Assembly: GCA_016748015.1 (NCBI GenBank)
Contig: JAAOMT010000760.1
Location: forward strand, 296,663 to 360,662
From: Geosiphon pyriformis
Lineage: Eukaryota; Glomeromycota; Glomeromycetes; Archaeosporales; Geosiphonaceae
Direction of reading: 5' to 3'
Length of the DNA stretch: 64,000 nt
Below are positions 55,006 through 64,000 of the stretch, piece after piece. Within the stretch, counting starts at the first letter, position 1. The number at the start of each line of letters is the position of its first letter. Below the pieces are notes generated by a model that searched no databases, was not told the DNA's origin, and was given only the letters and a program-made list of their open reading frames with translations. Both the position numbers and the translations under genes were made by a program.

Positions 55006-56250
55006 TTATCCATTTGCCTATTGTCTTCTTGATAAAAATGTCCCTAGCAATTTTAGACTTGTAATATTTGGATCTTTGGTACACTTTTTTGACTCTTAAC
55101 AGGTGTTAAAAAATGTTTTTTTTTGCTCTCACTATTACTAAATATTATGTGTACTTTAAAGACCTCCTTATTATCGAGAGTAGATTACACATTAAAAAAG
55201 CATTTGGTTTCTGCTTCCTGATTTGAGCTTAAACATTTTACCAACTTGGTTATTAGCAATTTCAGCCTAAAAAACTTTGAAGACTGCTTATTTTTTGAAC
55301 AATTAAACTCACTAAACCAGTACTTAAAAAACACTTTATTGGCAGAGCTTATTATTATCTTCTTAAGGATTTTCTACATAGTATCTAAATTTTTAACATT
55401 CTTTACACCATTGAATTTGTCCATCTTCTCCAAAAATCTGCATAGTGAATATACTCTAAAGTGTGACTACTTATTGACATCTATATCTTTAATCTTGAAC
55501 TTCCACTTATCCTTGTTAGCCTGCATACAATCACCATTAAAACAGGTATTTAAGAGATCACTCAGACCAACTAAAACCAAAACAACATTATGATTAATGT
55601 CAAAAAATTCAGAAACAGAAACAACTTTATAATTGGCCACTGCAAATAACAAACTTTTGCTCATAAAAATATAATTGATAACCTTTATGGCATTATTCAA
55701 GTTGTTTCAAGTAGAAGCTTTGACTAATAAATATCCACTAAAGGAATTGACCAAGTCCAAATCCGAGCAGAACATAAAACTTGTACTTTTTCTAGATCTA
55801 TTTTTATTGAAATCTCTACTTAAAATTATGAATGTAAAGGAATTAATGGCCTTAGCAATAAAAAAATTGATTTCAAAAGATTGACTAAATCTGGTCTTAG
55901 TAAAAGCACCAGCATATAAGCTTAAAATTACTACTAATAGCTTGTTTTTAAAAAAAAGCCAAACAGAAACAAGCTAATCAAGAACTTCTTTAACCTTAGA
56001 AACATGATACACAAGAGAATTCATAATAATCACCACCCCAGCACCAAAAAACTCTTTGTCTAAGCTAGAAAAAAATATTTTTACTTTATCAAATTTGTTT
56101 ATGATCCATGGCCTGATACTAGACCTTAACTTTATTTCTGTAATAATAGAAACCATACTTTCAAATTCTATATGCCAATAAACAATGTTTTCTTGCTTGG
56201 CAGAGACATTGATACTTCAAACATTGTACATAGCAAATTTTCAAACCAGA
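55006..56250 (-). pseudogene. LINE-a, linker and AP endonuclease region
   Basis: Read on the minus strand: 55974-56156 has IINKFDKVKIFFSSLDKEFF and GAGVVIIMNSLVYHVSKV, the start of the endonuclease; then ILSRDFNKN (usual LGGDFNE, catalytic Asp-Asn partly kept), and 55467-55700 with VNYIFMSKSL and EFFDINHNVVLVLVGL (the terminal Asp-His motif, Asp changed to Asn). After it comes QANKDKWKFKIKD, also present in LINE-b at the right edge. APE-type LINEs nick the target with this domain. Confidence 0.75.
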
Positions 56251-56254
56251 TCCA

Positions 56255-58110
56255 TTATTAAGAAAAACAAATAATAGGAACCAAACCAGTATTGTTTATT
56301 TTAGCTAAAAAGCCCATAACTGTGATTGACAAATTGTTCAAAGTTTCTTCCATTTTTGAGATAACTAAAGAATCAAAAACCACTGTTTCTACAATATTTT
56401 TATTACTAGTAACTACACTTAAACTTTCACTTATTACTATATTCATCCCTTGATTTTGTGATGAAAGAATTATCAACAGCTAATATCCAGGACTAAACTA
56501 AGAAACTGTTGGCCCAAGTATGTCCAATCTCTTAGCCAACTTGTTAACACATTTTATGAGACTGACAAAACTATGTTCAAGAGCAGCAAACCTATTGTTC
56601 AATTTCATAAACATCATCAGGACAGGTTTTATTTCCAAAGAGGAACTAGGAGCAGCTAAGTTATTATATACTAGAAGAAAAAAGAATGAAAACTTACCAA
56701 CAATTTTGGCCTAAGAGACATCACCAAAAGAAACAGAATAGGAGATTGGAGCAGAACATTTAACATAAATGAATGCCAGCCTGCTTTTATTATTATCTAA
56801 CAGTATTCTGTAAGATGGGCCACCAAGAAATAATTTCTTATATATAGAACAGTTTAAAAAAGTATGACCCAATTTTTTATACTTAGTATATTTAGCAAAA
56901 ACCAAACAAGACCAGCACAAATTAACACTTCTTAAAACAGGTGTAGTTTTCATAACAGTGTCTAGTGAATCAGCCAAATCAAAACAAACAACAACACATC
57001 TGGTTTGGGCATACATAACAGGGTGTTAATTGATAACACAAGTCTTCTTACCCACAAAACCAATAAAGTTCCAAATGTTATAAGCATTGATGCCCATCAG
57101 CAATATATAGAGCAGTGCCCTATATTGATCTTTTGTGTTCCATGATTTCTTATTTATATTAGTCTTAGCTACCTTTATGGCATTTTTCTCAATTAAAATA
57201 GACCATCTAGCTGCAACCAAATCAGTCTGATCCAAATAGGTAAACTCTATCACAGCTTTTTGTCACAGTTCTACCAATTGTATTTTGATTGACACAATAG
57301 CACCAAACTCAGAAAGCACAGTGCACACAGCCTTAGCTAAAATACCAATTAGGATCTCTTTTAATACCACAGCCCAATCTGAATAACCAATAGATTTTCT
57401 AAGATCATTGTTTACTAAGATTTTTACCATCTTTGTCATATCTGAAGCTTAAGCCAAGCTTGATTCAGAAGTGAATGTTGTTCTGACAATCTCAGCAAAT
57501 TTTAAAGGAGTAAAAACCTCTCCAAAACCATTAATACCTGAAAATAATTTCCTAACCAATATGCATTTTTCTTAAAACATTTTTTCAGGAATATTATTCA
57601 GCCCAATATTTAAAGCAAAAAATTTATGAACAAAAACATTGACCAAATTTTTTAAGAGAAAAGAGAGTTTCAGAGAAGTATTGAAAAAATTTCATCATCA
57701 TTACCACTACTTAAGAAAATAATTTTCCCTAATGACTTATTCAATGCCTTCTTGGTTTTGATTTACAAATCTTTAAGCATTTGATCAGGATCCCTATTAA
57801 CAAAAACACTACCTTCATCATAATCAAAGCTGGTTTTTTTTACCAAGCACTCCTTCTCTATATCAATACTATTAGACTCAGTGGTATTACCAGTTTTTAA
57901 ACTCCATGAACAATCATCTTGAATTTTAGCCAAAACTTTTTTATTATTGACACCATTTTTCAAAGCACCACTTCTTTTTTTCTTTCTTAGTAAAACAGTT
58001 TTGAAGCCACCATTAAAGCCAGAATCTTTAACAGTTTTTTTTATAACAGCAATACTAAAGCCAATAATAGTCTCATAATCAAACACAAATGGTTTGAATT
58101 TATTATATTG
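56255..58110 (-). pseudogene. LINE-a, ORF1-like N-terminal region
   Basis: Pieces: 57763-58086 (Lys/Ser-rich, TTESNSIDIEKECLVKK), 57026-57253 (FTYLDQTDLVAARWSILIEK, an RRM-like context), 56711-57016 (RCVVVCFDLADSLDTVMKT, then a zinc-knuckle position YTKYKKLGHTFLNC whose first two Cys are now Tyr), and 56258-56476. This matches the layout of LINE ORF1 fused or adjacent to the endonuclease in the fungal LINEs I know. RNA-binding role by family. The 5' end is lost in AT-rich sequence near 58110-58250. Confidence 0.72.
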
Positions 58111-59850
58111 AATTGTAAAAAAACTTCTTTCAAAAAACTTTTTTGACCCTTTTTTGGGAATTTGGAATGAAAGAGAGAAAGAAGTTTTTTTTTTAAAATT
58201 TTTTTTATTATAATACTCTTATTATTTATTAATTTAGTTATAATTATTATCATTTTTTCAGAAATAAAAAATGTTTAAATTATTTTACCAAATTTTAAGA
58301 AAATAAAAATCTTCTAGAATTATTTATATCAAAAAATATATTTTTAATAGTTTTTTAAAAAAAATATATAATTATTCAAAATATTATTATTATTACTATT
58401 AATATCAAAGTTAATTTATTTAAAAAAATTTTTAAACACATATTTTGTCACAATTTTTGGCTTTTTAAGAGTTATATTAATATTTTTTGGCTTTAATTTA
58501 TCTTTATTTTCAAGCTAAAAACTGGTTTTTTCTATTAAAAACTTTTTTTTTATGTTTATACTTTTTAACTTTGTGGTGTTTTTAGTATTTAAACCAATGT
58601 TACTTATAAAAAAAAAGTACAAAATAAAAATAAGAAAAACAGATTATAAAATAAACTAATAGGAGAATAGTACTCAATAAATAAACACATTTTTAGAAAA
58701 TTATAACATATTTTTAGAAATGAGCATATTTCCAATAAGTAGTATAGAAAAAAAGCAAAAATGTATAGAATTTTATATAACATAAATTATATATATAGTG
58801 AGAGTATTAGAAACAGAAAAAACAAAAAAAAAGTTAGAAACAAATAATTATTAAAATATCTTTTTTTTTAAAAGATAATTTTTTATAATTTGAAAAAAAA
58901 TCATATCCATATTAATAAAAATATCTATTACTATCCAATTTATATTGTCATTACTTGATTAAAAAATATTAATTACTTTCATATTATCAACAATTTATGT
59001 TGATAAAATTTAATATGTAATTATATTGAATCAATAACTCTTAATTATCTTAAATAATTACTTGTAATATTAGTTATATTATTAGTTAAATCAATATTTT
59101 AAAAAGTATTTATATTGATTCCAATAATTGGTTTTTTTAAAATATTATTTTTGTATTTTTTTTAGCATTTAAATTAGTTATAATTAAATTAATATTAGAT
59201 TTTTTCTTAATTTTTTTTATATTTAAATCACTAATAATATTAATAATTTTGTATTTAAATAAAAAAGATTATAAAATATTAAATTAAATAATAAAATATA
59301 TAAAAAACCAAAAAAACTTCTTTTAAAATTATTATTTTTTGAAAAATTTTTGGATAAATAAAAACAAGAAGTTTTATTATTATTAATATTATTATTTTTT
59401 ATTTTAATATGTAAAATCTAATTATTATTTAATATGATATAATAAACTAAATATTTTAAATTAAATATAACTTATGTAATTTTTATATATAATTAAATAT
59501 ATAAACTTAATTAAAATTAAATTATATTAAATTAACAAAAGTTAAAAGTAAATTTAATTTACTAAATTTATTAATATAATTATTTAAATTTTAATTATTA
59601 AAAATAAACCTACTTAAAAACAATTTAGTTTTTTTATATTATGTTTAATATTAAAATTATTTATTTATTATAGTATTATTAAATATTTAAAAATTAAATT
59701 ATTTAATAAAAATATTATAAAAATATTAATTTTAATATTATCTATTTAATTAAAATTTATTTTAATTTTAAAACAGATTTTATTAATACAATTAAATTAA
59801 AAATTTAAGATTTCAAAAAATTTAAATTTAAATTAATTTTTTTATTATAA
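58110..59850. other. AT-rich intergenic island between LINE-a and LINE-b
   Basis: About 1.7 kb with very few G or C, by eye near 85-90 percent A+T. No coding sequence. The only readable structure is the LTR ghost at 58598-59080. Confidence 0.85.
58598..59080 (+). repeat. Decayed LTR ghost (D family)
   Basis: Starts AATGTTACTTATAAAAA, keeps AACAGATTATA..., GAGCATATTT, TATATATAGTGAGAGTATTA, and TATGTTGATAAAATTTAATA in the same order as the D LTR. Nearly every G and C of the D LTR has become A or T. The right end is not recognisable. Confidence 0.7.
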
Positions 59851-59854
59851 GTTT

Positions 59855-62208
59855 TACGAATAAAGCCCAACCACTATCTAATACATAGAATCAAACTAAG
59901 TAGAACCAACTAAATACAGTTTATATACAGACCACATATGGCCAGCCACTCAGACCAAACAAGACAACACTATACATCTATAATAACAAAAGCATCATCA
60001 CTCAAACCAGAGAAAAAATGACACAATTTGCACCTACCAAACTTAACAGCAAAAGATTCTATAACACCAAGTATGTGAAACTATACTGCTAGACAAGCCA
60101 GAAATCACACTATTATTTCTAACCAAACCAATCTTTTCTATTTCTGCTTTATGCTTGGTCCTAACAGTCTATATTTGAGTATACTACAACTTCACCACAA
60201 ATCTGATATATTCTACTAAGGTCTGAATAGCTTTTTTTTTTCCCTCAAAAACTGAAACAGCTTCAGCATACCAATCTCTCATTACAAAATCCTTGTATAC
60301 TGCTGTATAAAGACTCATATTCAAAGAACATGATGAGAATGAAAGCAAAATAGCAAACAGAAATAAACTCGAAAGACTAGACATTGACATCCATTTTTCA
60401 GTAGCTTCAACCAAAATGTCCCCATGGAGACCAGAGTTACCAGAACAAGTAAAAACATGATTAGAGAACTCTATCTCATCACACAGCAAACACAAAACAT
60501 CAGGATAACTTCTGCTATACAACCTTTTTTTAATTGCAACCAGCAGTTACTTATATATAGCTTTCATCAAATACATGCATAAATTGGCTGACTTCCTACT
60601 GGTGAACCCAGAAAGCATGTGTGAATCAGGATGCCAAATTGTTGCAGTAGCATCCCAATCTATTTTTTTAATCATAATATTCGGAACTATATTAAAACCT
60701 AGACCAGCCTCCCAATGGGCACAGCATATCAACCGATATAAGTCCCAAGCAAAATGACAAACATTGTCAGATATGGCAGTTTTCTCAGCAACTAGAAACC
60801 TTTTCCGGATATTAACTGGCAAAGAAAGGGATAAAAAAGTAGTCTCATTAGCCAGCACATCAGTCTTTATGTTGCCCAATACATCTAAATGTCTTTTAAC
60901 CTTTACCCACTTAATTGAAATATTCTTGTTTTTAAAAAAATTGACAACTTGCAATCTTTCAATCCAACATTAATTACAGAAGTCAGGTGTAGTCAAAGAA
61001 GCCTCGGAAATACAGGCATTAATCGCAAATTAACTATCTAAGTACAAAATCACTGAGCAAGAAGATAGAACACACTCCAAGGCCAACATTACAGCTTGCA
61101 GTTCAGCTAAAGTAGAAAACAAAAGTCCAGCAATCTTAACTCCAATGTCCGTGTTTGCAGCCAGAAAGTATGCAGCTGCTCTATCTGCTGCCTCAACAGA
61201 ACCAGCACATTTCAAAGACCTATCTGTATAAATCTCAATACAATCAGACCACACCTCTAGTAGACTATCATGAACTTCAGAGAACCTATTAGAATTCAAA
61301 ACACTCAGCACATTCTTCTTAGTAGCAGTAGCAGTTCTAAACCCCAAAGAAATATAATTGTTCATAAAATTAAACATCAAAGAAAACCAGTAAGGCACAG
61401 GGCCTCTTAGGTCCAACTGCTTCTAACGCCAAAATGTTTTTCAGTCCATCATCTTTTCTTTCTTGTCAAGAATTCTGTCACCAAAAGCAACACCAAAATG
61501 CTTCAATGAAAAAACGGACTTGTAATACAAAGACTAATCCAAAATGTCAGACATTAGAAAATCACCAGGCCCACGAAAGGCACAAAATAAATTGTTTGTT
61601 AAAGATAATTCATTCTCCAAAAAAATCTTCACCACCCCTGCCAAGAAATTGTTAACAGGACTAACATACAACCTAACAGGGAATTGTAAAAGATTCAAAG
61701 AAGACCATCTCAGAACTTGCAAATCCAAAAATCTATGATTAAATAAATGGCCAAGAATGCCATGACCATTAGAAAATGAAATCAGTAATGCCAGTTTTCT
61801 TTCAAATTGCACTTGCTCAAAGAGCTTCAAATCATATAAAAAAAGGTAGTACAAAACCTCACTGAGGAAGTCACATGGTAAACTAGCTTTGGCTCTAAGA
61901 CCTTTTCTAATTATAATATCCCACTTATGACACACATCTAAAGTAACAAAACTGAACTGTGCACGATAGCTAACAATAGGCTACAAAATTGCCAAAACCA
62001 AATAACAGAATTGTTTGTCTATAATAGTTTTTTGTAACACTATATTAGAAAAAAACCTGATATTTTTATGGGCTTGAGCCAAACTGGGCTTAGAGAAATC
62101 CTCAGTTGACAGAAAGATACCCAAATATTGGTGTAACTCACCCTTTTTAGCAATTGAAATTGGCAATCCATTGATTAATAGCGAAGCATTCTTAATCCCT
62201 CCCCCCAA
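59855..62208 (-). pseudogene. LINE-b, C-terminal half with RNase H
   Basis: One frame with few stops. 61534-61935 is the post-RT region (HPxVxYRTQFSF-like start lost; GHGILGHLFNHRFLDLQ, NNFLAGVVKIF). RNase H: IEIYTDRSLKCAGS (Asp), LAELQAVMLALECV (Glu), VILYLDS (Asp), and IKWVKVKRHLDVLGNIKTDVL at 60547-60954 (His and Asp), so all catalytic residues are present. 60184-60522 ends with the C-terminal zinc motif CLLC-x7-H-x3-C (DVLCLLCDEIEFSNHVFTC). Below 60183 stops accumulate to about 59855. Confidence 0.85.
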
Positions 62209-63752
62209 TTGATAGAAATCACTACCATTTTATCATCATTAATTGAGATGTTATTGATTACAAAAAATTCACTTGCAATATTTAAAATATACTGTGTAGA
62301 TGTTTGACTACTTTTAATCCAAATCATATTATTAACAAAAGCATCTGCAACCAAAAAGAAGGTTTTTTCTCCACTTGCCTCAATCCTGTCAGACTTTGCT
62401 ATAAACTTAGAATCAATTCTATACTCACATAATTGCTTATGCCTTTTTATTTCACACAAAAGTAGATCATAAAATATTCTCTAAAGCAGTGGGAAAAAGA
62501 TCTCCCCTTAATCTAACTTATCATGTACTTTATAACCATCCAAAAGCCCAAAGTTAATCATTACTTTGTTAACCTGGTCTCTATGAATGTTGCCAAAAAA
62601 TTGGATGAAATGTCCACACATTTTGATGCAATGCAAGCTTGCTTGCAAATGATGCCAGCCTACTGAATCATAAGCTTTGCACATATTCTGTAGCACTAAC
62701 CAGAACTCTTTGTTTTTCTCCAAAGCATTCTCAACAACTAAGCCAATAGCAAAAATAGGAGACTGGGTCAAAGTACCCTTTAACACTAAAAAATTGTTAC
62801 CACAAAGAACATTAAACTTGCTACAAGCCAAAAATATCTGATCAGATAGGATCTTAGATAGTATTTTACATGCTGTCTTGACCAAAGCGATAGGTCTGGT
62901 ATTTGTCAGAATACTATTCCACTCATAAGGTTTTGGAATCATTGAAACCCATGCTTCTTTTCACAGATTAGGAACTGCATCCATACTCAAGCACAAATTC
63001 AACAAATTCAAAAGACAAGCCAAAACCTCCCTACCATAATGCTTCCAAAGTTCATTAGATATTCTAGATAACCTGGCTGCTTTATCATTCAGCAGATTAT
63101 CAACAACCAGAAACAATTCCTCCATATCAATATCAACTATTACACCAGAGAAAGTATTATCATCTACATAATCCAGAGGCATATATTGTTGAGCCCAGAG
63201 GTCAGGTATTTTTGGAAAAACTGATTGTTTTCTTGTCCACTCTTCCATAATTTTATCAATCTTGAGTTTCACCTTATTAGGCTCAATTACCAGCTCATTA
63301 TCCATTACCAAATGATCCAAAACCACCTTGTGAAATAGACATTTCAAAATGCTTTTTATCATCTTTTTTTTGTCAGAACAGAAGTTTTCCATACAATAGT
63401 CAATTGTCTTTCTTATAGCAGTATCTTCAACAATCTTAGACTCATAATACTTGGACTTATGATACTCTTTTTTTATTACCAACAAATGCTTAATCAACTT
63501 CATTGAGCTTACATTGTTCAAAACCATGCTATTAACCTTGGAAGCTTTGACTACATTAATAACCAACCAGACCTTAATAAGGCAGTTGAAATTCAAGAGA
63601 TTACCAGAGTTCCAATATTTCACAATCTTTGCAACAAGCAGCTCTAACTTAAAGAATTTGGAAGATTGTTTATTTCTTGAACAGTTGTATTTACTATACC
63701 ATATCCTAGAGAAAACTGTGTCAGCAGTCTGTACTATGGCTTCTTCCAACAT
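62175..63752 (-). pseudogene. LINE-b, reverse transcriptase half
   Basis: 62961-63752 is open for 263 codons: pre-RT region ending DKAARLSRISNELWKHYG and LLNLLNLCLSMDAVPNL. A TGA at the next Trp, then 62508-62942 (MIPKPYEWNSILTNTRPIAL; GTLTQSPIFAIGLVVE; MCKAYDSVGWHHL). 62175-62459 has FVNNMIWI where FVDDTIWV is usual, both Asp lost. The frame shifts near 62200 at a run of six G (minus strand). Otherwise the gene is close to full length and is the best LINE copy here. Confidence 0.86.
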
Positions 63753-64000
63753 TTTTCACATTGTATTTAAGTCACCATTGACTCTTGTCTCCTCAAACAT
63801 GTTCGACCTAGCCAAAAACTTGGTAGAAGAGCAGTCTTTAAAGCTTAACTATTGAACATTATCTGCATTCTTTAATTTGAATTTCCACTGGTCTCGGTTG
63901 GCTTGTTTGCAAATGCTAATAAGATGTGTATCTAGCAGTTTACCCAAACCAATTGAAATGAAAACTGACTTATGATTTGTATCAAAAAACTCAGACACAC
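63753..64000 (-). pseudogene. LINE-b, region between endonuclease and RT (continues past window)
   Basis: Reads, with one stop, from VSEFFDTNHKSVFISIGLGK (end of the endonuclease, Asp-x-Asn-His) to QANRDQWKFKLKNADNV and FEETRVNGDLNTMWKMLEEA. Collinear with LINE-a 55440-55660. The endonuclease body lies to the right of 64000. Confidence 0.75.

Noticed and set aside
59855-60183. Separate host gene left of LINE-b
   Set aside because: Reads as the decayed C-terminal end of LINE-b (VRTKHKAEIEKIGLV) with stops.
1-64000. Classical RIP as the cause of decay
   Set aside because: Transitions dominate, but the examples I could check include CpG and Trp-codon contexts rather than a clear CpA preference; counting is needed before naming RIP.

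Overview
The window is 64 kb of transposon-on-transposon DNA with no recognisable host gene, tRNA, rRNA or CRISPR array. The host is very probably a fungus. The strongest taxonomic hint is the pair of LINEs on the minus strand: their ORF1, APE, RT and RNase H blocks read like the LINEs I know from arbuscular mycorrhizal fungi (Rhizophagus/Gigaspora lineage). The AT-rich, repeat-saturated character fits that group. Genus is not decidable from this sequence.

Two parallel nests, each four insertions deep, explain almost everything. LINE-a (minus, pieces at 20420-21908, 52483-54173 and 55006-about 58110) is the oldest layer. Left nest: LINE-a was probably hit by Ty3-like element C (minus; 5' LTR 19668-20419), C by A (minus; from left of the window to 19477), and A by B (minus; 7544-17304). 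Right nest: LINE-a was hit by D (plus; 21909-52482), D by E (minus; 23429-43897), and the 3' LTR of E by F (plus; 24412-34675). A solo LTR (54174-55005) and a nearly erased LTR ghost (58598-about 59080, in a very AT-rich 1.6 kb island) complete the set. LINE-b (minus, about 59855 to beyond 64000) is the least damaged LINE.

All six LTR elements belong to one clade. Each has TGTTA...TAACA LTR ends, 4-bp target duplications where testable, a TTTGGTGCTC-type primer site two bases inside the LTR, and a purine tract. Where enough internal sequence is present they share one coding plan: a gag and pol that run in one frame, in the order capsid, CCHC knuckle, aspartic protease, a cysteine-rich module I do not recognise, a five-motif dUTPase-like domain, RT, RNase H and integrase. 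After the integrase stop comes a separate ORF of about 210-245 codons that ends on the purine tract and has a conserved start and end. The PR/Cys-rich/dUTPase block and this 3' ORF are the most interesting content.

Every copy is decayed, mostly by transitions. The B LTR pair differs at about 24 transitions and 1 transversion in 558 aligned bases; stops sit at former Trp and CGA codons; six of seven RT active sites have lost a catalytic Asp. Two assembly gaps occur, one of 827 N at 8102-8928 inside the left B LTR and adjoining 3' region, and one of 20 N at 23866-23885 inside a poly(A) run. All statements about families are from memory of motifs; no search was run.
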